Assembly: GCF_028476545.1 (NCBI RefSeq)
Contig: NW_026731784.1
Location: 930,001-994,000 of the forward strand
Reading direction: 5' to 3'
From: Physella acuta
Lineage: Eukaryota; Mollusca; Gastropoda; Physidae
Length of the DNA: 64,000 nt
The notes under the pieces were generated by a model. That model was not told the DNA's origin, made no database searches, and was given only the letters and a program-made list of their open reading frames with translations. Shown one piece after another: positions 44,850 to 57,949 of the stretch; position 1 is the stretch's first letter; every line of letters starts with the position of its first letter. The translations under genes were made by a program, and so were the position numbers.

Positions 44850-45212
44850 GTCTGGTTTGTTTCTATGTAGAGCGTTTTATTATTGTTAGGAAGATATTTA
44901 GAGATATGATAGAATGCACACTTTATACTTTTTTCATACAAGACTTTTATTTTTTAAATTTCTCTTTTTACACCTACATATCTGATAGAGTTAGCAAAAC
45001 GAGTATGTTATTGTTACTTATAGTTTGTACGAGGCCTAGACACAACGAGTATGCATAAACATATAACTGATACTGTAGGATAGCTCTAATATTTGAGGAA
45101 TAACTAGAGATTTTACCACTAAATTTTTGAATCATATCATTGTTCATACCATTGTTCAGTCTCGATTACATTGTGTAATGATTGATTTTTCCATCTTAAG
45201 CAAGTCAAAAAG
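44850..45212 (-). repeat. Inverted copy of 14086-14490
   Basis: The reverse complement follows 14090-14490 closely, e.g. cattctatcatatctctaaa, the caaactataagt / acttatagtttg pair, and aagatggaaa at its outer end. Part of it (44990-45130) also resembles 57100-57250. Confidence 0.8.
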
Positions 45213-45235
45213 AAAAAAAAAATTGCTTCTTTAGG

Positions 45236-45600
45236 TGGTCATCCATAAAAAACCAAACGATTTTTTTCCAATTTTTTACCCCCCCCCCCCCAGGCCCCCG
45301 CCCGCCACTCCCCTTAGTCATATATCGTCACAAAAAGCCAGACACCCCAAAAAAACATGACGTCACACCTCAACCTACACTCCCCCCCCCTCAAAATGGC
45401 AGTTGAATGTTCCTTAAAACAGTGATATTCTTTCATTTATTGTCTAAACTCTGTCAATATTGAGTGTTTTAATTAATGTTTATTTATTAAAACGGTTTTT
45501 TAAACGCGAAATAAAGGCTAAAATTCGTTTTCTAGCATTGCTGTTTATAATGCAAAACAACCCCATCCCCCTTATCACACACGAATCTCGTTTGCCCGAA
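45236..45600 (-). mobile_element. CRE-palindrome MITE, partial inverted copy
   Basis: Starts ggtcatccataaaaaacc and continues with aacatgacgtcacacctcaa, ctcaaaatggcagttgaatg, taaacgcgaaataaaggct and cattgctgtttataatgcaa, the reverse order of the complete copy at 25456-25850. The far end has decayed. Confidence 0.7.
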
Positions 45601-45639
45601 CGTCATTTTCCGGAAGGCCTTTTTACCAAAACATGTTTG

Positions 45640-46140
45640 CGACAATCTCCTTCTTCAGTGTTGCGGTGTTTCTCAGTTTAAAAAAAAAAAAAATTAATAA
45701 CGCAATGTAAACGTTATACAAATATTTTACAGTTATACAATTACAATTAATATTTTATACTATATTAGTTAGAGTTCTAAATCAGTAAAGATACTGTCTG
45801 GAACAAAATGTGTGTGTGTGTTTTTTTTTTTTTAAATTTAAATGCATATCTGCCAAAGACCTTTGCCATTTTTTAAATGGAAAAAAAAATTACAAGGGAG
45901 ACAAGGCGAAGCAAATTACTGAACTGTCGGTTTTAGTAAATTTTAGAATGATATATTAAAAAAATGTCAAAGTATGAATTATGAGAGAAAACTATTTATA
46001 TGTTTCAGAAAATATAGAAAAATTAGTAGTCACGCTGATATGCATTAACAATGTTTCGGGTTATAAAATTTAAATAAAAACAGTAACTTTAATGTATACA
46101 TTTTTCAAAGACAAGTAATTTATTCACCTAGATCAACTAC
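45640..46140 (-). repeat. Dispersed repeat module, inverted relative to 12320-12600
   Basis: gttctaaatcagtaaagata, ctgtctggaacaaaatg and catatctgccaaag are the reverse complement of 12320-12600 and 59905-60130, and run parallel to 57500-57860 and 61540-61700. It includes the unoccupied target ttttagaa (45941-45948) of the 12100 MITE. Confidence 0.75.
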
Positions 46141-46199
46141 CATTGGTGGTTTCGGAACGTCCTAAAACAATTATTATAAAAAAAAAGTAAACAAAATAT

Positions 46200-47013
46200 T
46201 AAACACCAATCAAACAGCCACAACAAATAAAGCAATCACACTTAATTAATACGACTAGACAAAGAACTGAAGACGAAAACAGACTAGTAGCAACGGCTAT
46301 TTATAGATCGACTATAAGGCAAATTAGGAATAAAGTCAGATATTTTTTCACAAAATACACGGACATCGAGTTAAAATAAATATTTCAAGCAAAGCTAAGA
46401 CAGACTGGGAACTCTCACTTAACTGAGAAAAAAAATATACAGGAAATAAATAAATAAAGTATTAATTTTAATTTAGACAGTCTCAAGCCAAACATCACTC
46501 GATCAGCCCCCAAGTAAATTAACATTAGAACAGTCTTCTGTTTCCCGGGTTTTTAAAGTGCACAACCTGAATGGTAGAAAGAGATACACATCTCAACACC
46601 CCCCCCCCCCCCCACACACACACACACTTCCCCCCTCAACCGGACTGGCGGATATTTCAAGGTAGCGTGCCCTCATTGCCAAGGGTCAATTTTATGTCAT
46701 GTAAAGTTTTGGAATGATAGATCAGTATGTGTATTACAGAGACACTTCTCCCGCTGTCGTTTCTATTTCTGTCCATGGGTGGCTACAATGTGAACTTTTG
46801 ACTCCAGAGCACAGTAAACTAAGCAGTCAAGAGAAACCTAGTTTGCACACCTTATTTTTAGTCTAGTTCTTATGCCATTTTATTTTCTCCCTTTGATTAT
46901 TTTATATGCAATTGATGTTCATTGTTCATGTCTTTGATGCTGTGTAAAATCTATCACATATATTATTATTACTGATTTAAATGTTTAAAACAATTGAATT
47001 AATAAACAAAAAA
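46200..47013 (+). mobile_element. LINE 3' end with poly-A (Tx1/L1-like)
   Basis: The frame up to the stop at 46374-46376 reads ENRLVATAIYRSTIRQIRNK, VRYFFTKYTDIELK, which parallels the C-terminal end of the LINE ORF at 63290-63795 (ITIFRHIILTTRNTCKF...). A 3' UTR of about 640 bp follows and ends aattaataaacaaaaaaaaa. A poly-C/(CA) run lies at 46597-46628. The rest of the LINE is absent (5'-truncated). The clade assignment is tentative. Confidence 0.55.
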
Positions 47014-47029
47014 AAAGTTATTTCACAAC

Positions 47030-47305
47030 CCCACCCCCTCCTTGAACAATTTCCCCCCTCCCCCCCCCCCCCACTTCTCACCCGGACTTCTGTCATTTGC
47101 ATTTGATCTTCACCCCCTTTACTGTTATGCCTTTCAATTTTGTAAAATCACATACATGACATCATGTAAATATTTATTATGTAGGCCTACATTTGCAAAA
47201 CCTTTAGTTTTCGTTTGATGTTCGAAAAGATGTAAAGAATTTGATGCTGATGTTCTTGTTTTAAATTGCAAATAAAAGTATTTAAAAAAAATAAAAAAAA
47301 GTAAA
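47030..47305 (+). mobile_element. Poly-A retroposon copy, plus orientation
   Basis: ccttgaacaatttccc through the A-rich tail (ttgcaaataaaagtattt, then A-runs). Reverse-complement copies lie at 60158-60420 and, for the tail part, at 48700-48860. The AATAAA and A-rich end indicate an mRNA-like or LINE 3' origin. A C-run at 47058-47073 matches a G-run at 60402-60422. Confidence 0.65.
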
Positions 47306-47389
47306 ATCTGTGGATCGCTAAAAAAAAAATTATAACAATAATACATTCGTATAAGCTGTAATTCTAATATTCTCAGCCACTAACCCCCC

Positions 47390-47780
47390 CCCCCTTCACT
47401 AGGGTTGGTTTGTCATATACACCGCATATGAATGACACACGACAAACACATAATACATTACAAGACACAAGAAGGAAATGATAAGTACTAGTAATTCACG
47501 ACACGGTATATATAATTAAAACTTATTATTGATATATTCGAGTACACTATTTCCAAATTATAAGACGCTTCTCAATTGCTTGTATTAAATCTATTAAGAG
47601 GTCATCCAACCAGTAATGGCGATCTCAAAAGATTAAAATGTTACAACCTCCCCCCCCCCCGCTCAGTCCTCACCCAGTCCACACGTGTCACGTGTCATCA
47701 ACCAACACCACCCCGCATATCTGATGATAACCTGCACACAAAAAAACGTGTTAGACCACTTAAAACAAATGCTTATGATT
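47390..47780 (+). repeat. Dispersed multi-kb repeat, copy G (partial)
   Basis: A close match to 5420-5770: cgtaatacattacaagacac type text, tccaaattataagacgcttc, accagtaatggcgatctcaa, a C-run, then cagtcctcacccagtccac. The short ORF inside is not conserved. Confidence 0.85.
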
Positions 47781-48004
47781 AACTAATTCGTAGCAGACTG
47801 TATTTGGTGAATTGTATTTGGGGTAAAATGTGTGTGATAGTTGAATATATGGCCATCGGAAGGGGATGTTATGTATAACTTTAAAATGATGTTATTTTTA
47901 TTGTATTTTATTCCTGCAAACGGGGTTCGATCAAGTCTTTTGAGAAGAAAATTAGCTCAGGTTAAGTAGCAGCCTTTTTACAAGCTTTTATTTAACATTC
48001 TTCC
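47781..48004. other. Spacer; part inverted at 57330-57395
   Basis: ttgagaagaaaattagctca (47938-47957) occurs reverse-complemented in 57330-57395. Nothing else recognised. Confidence 0.5.
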
Positions 48005-48290
48005 TCGTCCAGTCAGTCTATCGTCAGTCTGTCGTCGGTCTGTTGTCTGTCTGTCGTCACTTTGTCGTAGTCTGTCGTCATTCTGTCGTCAGTTTGTCGT
48101 CAGTCTGTCGTCAGTCTATCGTATGTCTGTCATCATTCTGTCGTCAGTGTGTCGTCAGTCTGTCGTCATTCTGTCGCAGTCTGTCGTCAGTCTGTCGTCA
48201 GTCTGTCGTCAGTCTGTCGTCAGTCTGTCGTCAGTCTGTCGTCAGTCTATCGTCAGTCTGTCGTTAGTTTGTCGTCGTTCTGTCATTAAG
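48005..48290. repeat. 11-bp minisatellite, about 25 copies
   Basis: Unit ctgtcgtcagt with changes such as attctgtcg and ctatcg. Apparent reading frames through it (VCRQSVVSLS repeats) are artefacts. Confidence 0.95.
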
Positions 48291-48694
48291 TTTCGAATTT
48301 GGTATTTGGGTCAAGACATGAAGATTTTACTTAATGGGGTGCCTGATTGATATTTTATCAATTTTGTTTTTATCAAATTTCAAATTAGTAGGCAGCCTTA
48401 TCCAACTATTGCGCACTGTTATACGCGGGTTATCATGTTTATTAGGTGCGCAATAGTTGTTAGTCATGCAACTAAAATTGTAAATAAAAAACAAAAAAAT
48501 AAAGCACATAAAAAATGCAGAAAAACGATTCAATAACAAGCTTCTATATAATAATGTATTAAAAACAAAGTAGAAAATAAATATAATAAGGTACTAATAT
48601 TTAAATAACTATAAAGAAAAGCGTGGGTCGGTTCCTAAAATTAGTAAAAATATTCAATACATATTAATGTGTTTATTTTTATTTTATGTTTTTC
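48291..48694. other. AT-rich stretch, nothing recognised
   Basis: No repeat partner or coding signal noticed. Confidence 0.4.
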
Positions 48695-49101
48695 TTTTCA
48701 TGGAATTTTGTAAATACTTTTATTTGCAATTAAAAACAAGTATATCAACATATTTTACATAATTTCAATCATGTAATGGAACCGAAGTATTTTTCAAATA
48801 GACGTATTGAACAAAAATATTGAAAATGGGTTTTCAAATGTATAAATAAATAGAAATACTGTTTAGACTATCTTTAACAAAATTTATTTACAATTAGTAT
48901 ACAGGGAGGTAATAAATATAAGTGTGTGCTAGTGAAAAATTCAGAGTTGGGTGAGAGGAGGGTTATGGGGGAAAAAACATTAAAGTGGGGGGTTGGGTAT
49001 GTGAGGGTTCTGGTTCAATGGTGCGTATCTTAACAATGTTTAAAGGTTGTGTGATTTCTGAGTATGGGGTAGGGGTGGGCAAGCGTGAAGCAAGCGAAGT
49101 A
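48695..49101 (-). mobile_element. Poly-A retroposon copy, minus orientation (diverged)
   Basis: The start, tacttttatttgcaattaaa aacaag, is the reverse complement of the tail at 47260-47290 and parallels 60180-60200. The G-rich end (49000-49080) is of the same style as 60590-60720. It is more diverged than the other two copies. Confidence 0.5.
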
Positions 49102-49106
49102 CCTGT

Positions 49107-49398
49107 TGTTACGTCCGGGTTAGATTCGAATTCAAGAACGACTCGGGTTAACGTTCGATACGTCTATTAGGTCTCACATATCACATTACAACATAGCCCT
49201 CGACCTAACCCTGCCAACTAACTAACCCCTGACAACCATTCACTCCAGCTTTTATACCGCATTCGACCTTGGGATAACAATACACAAACACACCGGGGTT
49301 AACAATAATCTAGGGTAAACTCAACTCACACACTCACTCTCCCCTAATTCTAGATCATTCTATCTTATTCTAGTCTAACCTACAATTGACCCGTAACA
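49107..49398 (-). mobile_element. Solo LTR (292 bp)
   Basis: The ends are TGTTACG and CGTAACA. An exact 5-bp duplication cctgt lies at 49102-49106 and 49399-49403. A minus-strand TATA box (ggtataaaag) at about 49249-49258 gives the orientation. It is unrelated in sequence to the 742-bp LTRs. No internal region remains, as expected after LTR-LTR recombination. Family not assigned; Gypsy-like by the 5-bp duplication and TG/CA ends. Confidence 0.9.
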
Positions 49399-49403
49399 CC
49401 TGT

Positions 49404-49749
49404 GGAGTAAAACGTCCGGACGTCGTAAGTTCATCTCAAGTTTACAAAAGCTGTGTTGAGTTGGAGTAAACAATTTAAGATATTACATTGACAACAGAGA
49501 ACATCAATATGGCAACATTTGAGAGAGAAAAAAAAAAAAAAAACGAGTCGTAATGAGATCGTAGGAGCAGGGAGAGGGTCATGTGGGTATATGAGATGAG
49601 GGTCTGACATTGTTCTTTCGTTTTCTTTTTTTGTTTTGTTATTTTTAATACGGTATTACAACACAGGGGTGGGGTCAAGTAACAAATGGGATGCCGATAT
49701 GGGGGCCCTGGGGTATGGGGGTCCTGAGGATTTAGGGCGGGGAAGGTGT

Positions 49750-49797
<48 letters not shown>

Positions 49798-50640
49798 GTA
49801 CTTAACTGTCTTAACAGATGGAACATGTTCACATTGGGTCGAGCATTGCCTAATCTTAATTTTTCGCATCTGTTGGAAACCAGTATTAAAAAAGTGCACT
49901 GCTTTTATTAACATTTTAATAACGTTATTAAAACAATTACATATATTTTGTAAAATCAAAATACAAATTAGTTAAAACAAAACTTAATATATATATTTCA
50001 TCACTATTTTAATACTTAGTTTATATTTTACATTTTTTTAACATTAAATTAAACATTTAGTTTATTCAAATCAGTCTGTTATCTCCCTGTTATTGTATCT
50101 GAACAAGAAATGGTAAAAGTTAAGTAAATATTAATGTATCTATGATTTAATATTTTAATTATAAACATAAATAAACGTTTATTTTACTATAATAGACTAA
50201 AATGTAACATAACTATTTTACATAAAGGGCTCAATTCGCAATAATTATGTTAAATGTATCCTATATGAGTGATTTGTATACCTATCTAAAAGCTGTATGT
50301 AGAATGGGTTGTTTATATGTTCTCTATACTTCTATTTGATTGTCAAACTATTCTACAGACTACAACTGTATACCGAAGGTGAACATTTTGGAGAGTTTGG
50401 TACAGTTAAAGATTTTTGAAAAAAAAATGTTCACATACATTAACTGTGTTTTATTGTTTTTATGTACTGTAAAACAAATCTTCAGCGATTTTGTTTTACA
50501 ACTGTACACAGTCGACTAAAACAAATGTATCGCGTATGTTTTAAGTCGATATTGGATTTATATAACGTTTTCAATCTTATCAGCATATTTTTAGGAAACA
50601 TATTCACTTTAATTAAATGACTTCTAAATTTATGTATGTA
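49404..50640. other. No gene; A- and T-homopolymers
   Basis: An A-run at 49530-49545 and a T-run at 49750-49788 stand out; either could be a retroposon tail, but no element body was defined. The remainder is AT-rich and unrecognised. Confidence 0.4.
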
Positions 50641-51549
50641 TATTTTTTGAATTTTTGTTTTTGTAAATATGTTGTTATAGCCCGGGCTATCACTGGGGAT
50701 AAGCTCCCACTGTCTATACAATCATATGTGTTCGTGTTAATAAGCTTTATATTATTGCTAGTGATTTTATTTAGTGCCCAACTTTCTGTTTGCTGATTGG
50801 TCAGATTAAAGGCATTTTAATTACTGATTTGTTAATTTATATAAAGTTTTATAATTACAAACAGCAGACTAGGTTTACATATATAGTTCATTTTTACGTT
50901 TCAGCTAGATTAATTTAGATTAAGATGGTATGATAGACACCTTAATCTGGTATATGTCAGGTCATCTGATGATGTGTTATCTCAAGAAACAGTTGATCTC
51001 TACTTAACCTGCTACATCTCATGCAGGTTTGTTGATTCGGATGGAAGAAGACATTATTTTCATTTATAATTGTAAAAGTACCAAGTCACAATGGGAAATA
51101 ATCAAATCATTATTTTTGAAGATTTCTTTCAAGTACTAAATTTTAAAACATATTAATACCGTTAAACATTTTAAATTATGAGTCAATTATATATTTTTTT
51201 AGATATCCTGAAAAAATATTAATACTTGTTTATAACAATAAGTTTTAACATATTTAATCTATATATAAAGAAAAGCAAATGTTGTTAATTAGCTTTGACT
51301 GTTGTTGGGTTTTTTTTTACTAAAGGAATTCATAAAAATTATTTCCCTTAACAAGTTTTTAAAGCAAAATGGGAAGTGATAAAAAACATTTGTTAAATAC
51401 ATGCACATTTTTAATACATTATTAACACAATAAAAGGATTCAACAATGTACAATATTTACATGGTAGCCGTGTTTTAGGTAATTTTGCAGCTACAAAAAC
51501 TTAATTAGTTACTTATATTATTATTTAGTTTTTAAATTTTCAATTGTAT
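50641..51549 (+). repeat. Module with palindrome shared with 14700-14795
   Basis: gtaaatatgttgttatag, then ggggataagctcccactgtc and tatacaatcatatg, repeat the sequence before the PSMD13 pseudogene. 51300-51480 weakly resembles 4916-5060. The rest is unrecognised AT-rich sequence. Confidence 0.5.
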
Positions 51550-52653
51550 TTCAGTAATAGTTATTAGTCCACACCACTCAACCCAAATCAAAACAAAACA
51601 AGTTATAAGCCAGGTGTTAATTGTACATGCATTTATAAGCAAGGTTCGATTTGTACATACATATTGTATAAGTCAGGTTACATGTGTACATACATATTGT
51701 ATAAGCCAGGTTCAATGTGTTCAACTATATAAGCGTATACCCTGTCTCCACAGAATAACCTATTACTAATTAATACATTCTTTAAAATAATCGGGCTTAA
51801 AATGTTGTAATACTAGTTGTGTTTTATTATAATGTTTAAATAAACCATTGGCCAAATCAAATAATATTCTTTGACACATACACCACATATGGTAAACACG
51901 CAATATTTAAAACACAAGTTATGCATGACAAGACGTATGCATTTAAAACATAATATTTTTTACATTCGGGTGAGCTAGTTATAAAACGCTTCAAAATTAA
52001 TTGTATTATATCGAATAAAAGGTTATCTTAACATGTATGGCGACCGAAAATATTTAAAATATTACACCCCTCCCCCACCCCCTCAGTCCTCACCCAGTCC
52101 ACACGTGTCACATGTCAACAACCAAATCAACCTCCCACCTCTGATGCTAACGTCCACAAAACCTTAATAGACCACTTAAACGTTACACCTAATTAACTCA
52201 TTCAATAACATGTATTGTGTACCTTTCAGCACCATTAATTAACACTTTAATAAAGTGACTCATTTTAGGTCATGTTTATTTTTAGCACTACAGACTGAAA
52301 GTAAAACATAGTCTTTAAAAAATAACAGAATAAATACACTATTTTAATATTCACAGTATAAATATAAAAACTCTTGATATATTTTTATTGTTTTTTTATT
52401 CTTCCCTTTAAAAGTATCATTCGCTGTACTCGTTCGATGTGTTATTAACGATCAACATTTGTATTAATGTAATATTTTATCAACTTTCTAAGAGATTTTG
52501 TAAGGAAAATTGCAAGCTGCTATAACCTCCCGCGACTCTAGCCAGGTACTTGTAGGATTTTATTTTTTGAAATAACAGTAGAAATGACGTAGATTACTAA
52601 CATAATAAAAATGTGTTACATTCTGTGAAAGTATCCCTATATTAAGTAAATAC

Positions 52654-52769
52654 TTTTCGATTTGCACCCCCCCCCTTCAAGATTTCGATTTGCACCCCCC
52701 TCAACTTTCAATTTATTTTTCCAACCCATTGTGGCGTCCCTAAGGTCGGCGCCCTTCGCTACGCTACTG
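52654..52769 (-). mobile_element. hAT-like end fragment within copy D
   Basis: Read on the minus strand it starts CAGTAGCGTAGCGAAGGGCG. It replaces about 20 bp that copy B has at 13446-13468. The interior repeats (tttcgatttgcacc, C-runs) match 22540-22735. Confidence 0.55.
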
Positions 52770-55700
52770 TGATAAATGTTTCCAAATGTCTAGTCTTTTC
52801 AACATTTTAAGGGCGATAACTTAAAAATTAGCCTCCTGATATTTTGATATCATTCATTTGTTTTTCTTTTATAACAAAAAAGGCCAATAATTGCGCCTAA
52901 TTAAATTATCAAGATAATATATTGATAATAGCAAACATCATTTATCTTTTTCTTATATATGCCTTTAAAAAAATGATGATTACATTAATTACTGAAACTG
53001 TGGCAAAGCGTTATACAGCTATCAAAGACAACCAATCAGGTCGGTTCAATTGAATGTGGTAGTTGTTAATCGTATCGCTTTAAAGAATATCTTCTTCTAT
53101 CAGATGTAATTTTTAGAATCATGTATTGGGGAAGCATTTTAGTTTGTTGGGAAATACATTTTTTGGACTTACAGATTTTTTTTTTCAACTGTACAAAATG
53201 ATACTGTCAGTTATGCAAGTACCAGTAAAGTTTGAACAAAGTCATCAAATAGAAATTAATAAAAAGTGGCATTATTTAATCTAATCCAGACACAATGACA
53301 GACAAACAGACAACCAAACATACACCGTATTTTATCCTTTATAATATATCTAAAAATACGATTTTTGTTCGAAAAATATTGACTTTCTGAATTATGATAC
53401 ATGAAGATAGCTCCAACGTTTAGTGAAATATTGAGTTCAATATTTGTTGAGTACTTAACTTCATATACTTTTTTTGTTTGTTCTTATATTTTGTAATTGC
53501 TCGAAAGTAGAAAAGAACACCATATAAAAAATAATATTTCAATCTTATTATTTCAAGACTTTGACTTTTAAACAAATTTAAAAAAAAAACATAACTAAAT
53601 CGTATTTATTCATTTATTTTACTGAACGATACCGATGCACCGAAGTAGTTCATTGTATAGTTTAAACCACAGTTGTTGTTGAAACCTTTTTTTAATCGAC
53701 AACTTTTGATCTTTTGAGTTTAGGATTTTCAGTTTATGATAATTTTAGCAAATTAAATTGTATTAAAATCCTTAGTCATCATGTAGAGAATAGTGGCAAA
53801 TGCAGCAATATCATCCAACACTTACTAAAATATATTTTCTCCATATTATAAAGGTAGTTGTACACAACCTCAGCCATACATTCCCCCGTGTAGCTACCCA
53901 TGTCTAGGGAAGTTAAAAAAAAACGTGTAACGGGTAGCTCATCATCTGGTGAAACATAACTCACAACAACAGTCATCTGATCAATTTTAGTCGTTTTTTT
54001 ACGGTTCTTTAATCACCAATGGTTGATACTTAGAGCCACACTGTGTTTTGAAAAAAAAATTAGAAATAAATAAATAAAAATGCTGTTATATTATGTATTC
54101 CTGATTTATTTATTTTATTTTTTTTTTTTTGGCTGGAAAGAAAATTATCCGTTGTTTATTATTGATCTGCCCTGCTTGTTGGCAGTCAATTATTGGGGCT
54201 CCACAGAAAGTTGGGGAACTAACATAATGCCTGTTTAGCTGATAAGTAAATCCTGCACTGTATATAGTGTTATATTTAAACAAAATGTTTAAAAATTGTT
54301 TTTTTAATATATATTTTTAATACAAATCTAAACTTGCATATAAGTTCACATTTCTTTAACTTAATCTATACAAGGGAGACAACATTAACGAACGTGCGTA
54401 ATAATTGCTCTCTAGTTCCTCATAAAAAAGAATTAAAACGTTTAGTAAAAATACGATGTGAATATAAGAAACCTACTTTTTATCTTTAAAACCGTGAAGA
54501 TCCTGAAGCAGCGTGTTTATTTGAAATTTTAAAAAGTATATAATATTATATTTTAAAACAGTGATCTATGTGCATACACGCTTCTGAGAGATGCAAAACA
54601 TGACCTCAATGAATGGTGGGTAGTTATTGTAAGTTTAGAAATATTTGTTTTGGGAGAAAATATAAACCGATACATAATCATATCTAGTAAAGCAAGGGTC
54701 TCGCATAGACGTTGTCAGGATCTTGTGATGTACTGGAAGGTAAACCGTCTAGTGGGGGTTTAATTAGTAAATGTTGATGTTATATAATCCAAGTCGGCCA
54801 GGTTGCTATTTTTTTTTAATGAAGTTAACATATAATTATATCCAAAATTATCTTACATTACATTGCTATCGGGTCTTGATCTACTTTATATAATTATACG
54901 TTACTGTTGCTGAAATGTGAAGATCAGCCAGTCTACATCTATTATTAGCAAATCCTAAATGTTGTTATAAGACTAATATATTCTGACAGACTGAAGTTAA
55001 ATATAGGCCTACACATAGCGTGTCGTCCGAGTTATAAAAAGCCGAATACATATGTTGTAGTTGATGCGAACATAGTTTCATGGGGGAATATTTATACCAG
55101 TGTCCGATAATAGAATCTTCTTTAAAAAAGGGGTGTTAGGTTACTGGTAGTTAACTAAATACACACATTGCTGGCTAATGTCAATGCTAACCCTGTCACT
55201 AACCCTAACCCCAACCACCCTAACCCTAATTTCTAACTATAAAATTAGTCAAGGTTATAATACTACTAACAACCAAACATCTATTTTATTATCAGACATC
55301 AGTATATAAAATCATCTGTTTCATGTAACAACGACAAGTTTTATTATAACAAAGCAAGGTCGTTCAACACAATGTTGTTTTTTTTTGTTTTTTTTTTTCA
55401 TTTTTCACATCGTAATGTTAATTTTATAAACATGCGCATGAGTCTAATACAATAGTATGTATTTACTGATGGGGGAATTCTATAAACATTCGAATGAGTC
55501 TAACACCATAACATTGGTTTACTACAAGATGTTCTATAAACTAGCTTAATGTAAAATAATCAGAAATGTATGTATAATATCATAATGAGTTTTATAATTA
55601 CCTAGGCCTTATATTGACTTACACACCTCTATAAAGGCAAGCATTGTTTTAAGTTAAACTTTTAACCAAGTTTTAAAATAGCCGCTCCAAAATTAAGGTG

Positions 55701-56474
55701 TGATTCACATGCAAGGCAGGACTAGAATAGATTTGATATTTGAAAATATTCCCTGCTAAAAAAATAATATTTTAGGAGAATGTTGAATGTAACATTCATC
55801 GACTATTATTTGTCACATCTCTAAGATAAAATATATGCACACATGTTAGTGTTTTAAAATTCGTAATCGTATAATATTTTAACAACACATAATTAGCTCG
55901 CTTAATGATCTCTTGTCGCTTTTTTTAAAAGTAAAACACTCATCTTAAGTTATATTTCGTTTTCCGTAGAATACTTTAACAACAATAATACACAATATCC
56001 ACAGTTTTTAAAATTAAAAACAATATTCTTACATTTTAACAACGCGTGAGATGGCCACATAGAATTGTCCATGTGAGAAACACGGTCTTTTAAAGTCTAG
56101 AACTAGTCCTACGTGAGAAAAACTGAGGAAGCTTTTTAAAATGTTGTCATCAAACTTTTACCAATAATGTTTTTTTTTTTTTTTTATTGTGTGACCTTGT
56201 TTCTCAGATCTCCCTTTATATAATTGTGTCGGCACTTTATTTCTTTGATATTATTAGTTACTGGAGACGCACCAACATGTGCAGTAAACAAACCTTTAGT
56301 TTACTCTGATCACCCTCATCAATGGTGAAGAAGAACACACCTTTTAAACGAATGTAGGGGCCATAGTGCTCATATGGGAGCCCGGGGCGCCGGAGGAGAA
56401 CCCTATTGTATCGCGACTGATCCCGCTGTGCAGGTCATCCAATAGGCGGACCCCGTGTGCTAAGACAGGCACTG

Positions 56475-56553
56475 GGAAACTTTGGGCGCTCAACACACAT
56501 ATACGTGGGGCGCCGACACCCCAATATTTAAACCATGTTAGGGCTATGATAGA
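56475..56553. repeat. 78-bp unit, single copy (copy D)
   Basis: One unit, slightly changed (caacacacatatacg), at the place where the paralogs at 18655 and 41473 have three. Confidence 0.9.
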
Positions 56554-57949
56554 AACCGTTGCGGGACTGTTGGTAAATAATTAGTGAATGGGTTCAAAGT
56601 AAAATTGTATTTAGTGCATGGTTTATGTATAAAACGTTCCTGAAACTATTGCGACAGTCATAATTACTCAGTCACATCATGGTTTACCTTACCAATCAGA
56701 TAATGAACTTGTGTGTTCTAATCTTAATGGTTATTTCACTGGATTACTAGAACTTGTGTCTCTAACTTGCCTAGCATATGTCTGGCAAGGGTCTAACATA
56801 GACGTTGTCAGGATCGTGTGATATACTGGAAGGTAAACCGTCTAGTAGAGGTTCATTTGGTAAATGTTGATGTTACATCATTCTGTTTCATCGTAACCAT
56901 CAGGTCGGTCAGCTTGCTGTTAATTTGTTTTGTATTAACTCAACATCTGATTGTTTCACAGATTATGTTACATCACATTACTATCTGGTCTAGACTTACT
57001 TATCTAATATAAAGTCCATTGCTGAAATATGAAAAATAGATAGCCATATCTACTTGTATACTATTTTGATAAAAGTGTTTTAATTATTAAATGTGTCTGC
57101 ATAAACTTATATGTTAAAGTTAACAATACGATTATGTAAAGCATATAGTTTTAACGAGGTCTAGCCAATACAGCTATGCGTAAATATATTAATAGCGCAA
57201 TACCATTAACAGATACTGTGAATATTTGACGTTTGTTATATAACCATACACTTTTCCACAACAATGTTGGTTTAATTGTCTCTTAATTTACTTCTGTCAT
57301 AATCGTTGTTCTCTTTTTGAGTTAAAAAAAAAGTTGCAGCTTAACCTGAGCTAATTTTCTTCTCAATGGACTTGATCTAACCCTGTTTTTGTTGTGTTGT
57401 AAGACATGTGCACGAATACGACAACCTCGCTGTTAAGTGTTGCAGTGTGTTTCACAGTAAAACAAAAACAAACAAAAAAATAACACTTCTAACGTTATAC
57501 ATATCACATACTGTTTTATCTGGAAATTAAAGTTTTTATTCTGTATTGATGAAAGTTCTCAAACAGTTTAGATACTGTCTAGAACTAAATGTCTTTTTTT
57601 AAAAGGTAAAATACATATTACTATAGCCATTTTTTGTTACATAGAAAAGGTAAAGGGAGACCAATCGATCAAACTAACAGAGCTATATATTATAAAAACT
57701 TTAAAAACATTTGTTTAAGAAATAGGCATATTACTCATAAAATACATATGTAAAATTAACACGTTTTAGAAAATATTTAAAAATTAAGCAAGAACGCTAA
57801 ATTTTATATAAAAACGCTTTAGGTTTTACAATAAAAAAACCGTGACTTGAATGTATATCGTTTTTAAAAAATTAGGATCCAACCAGTACAATCAATGCTG
57901 CATCCATGTTATGAGTGGTTTGTGAAGAATTTTTAACTTTCATACAATA

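Larger units (their letters stand above)
51550..57860 (+). repeat. Dispersed multi-kb repeat, copy D (longest)
   Basis: The most complete copy: 51560-52180 matches 5270-5750, 12900-13340 and 47400-47780; 52560-53110 matches 13380-13740; 53120-54190 matches 1-960; 54300-55370 matches 17030-18270; 55390-56930 matches 40350-42060; 57480-57860 matches 10350-10600 and 45700-46100. None of the ORFs in it is conserved between copies, which argues against a hidden gene. It serves as the reference for reading insertions elsewhere. Confidence 0.85.

Noticed and set aside
48043-48350. Serine/valine-rich ORFs of VCRQSVVSLS type
   Set aside because: Artefact of the 11-bp minisatellite, open in several frames.
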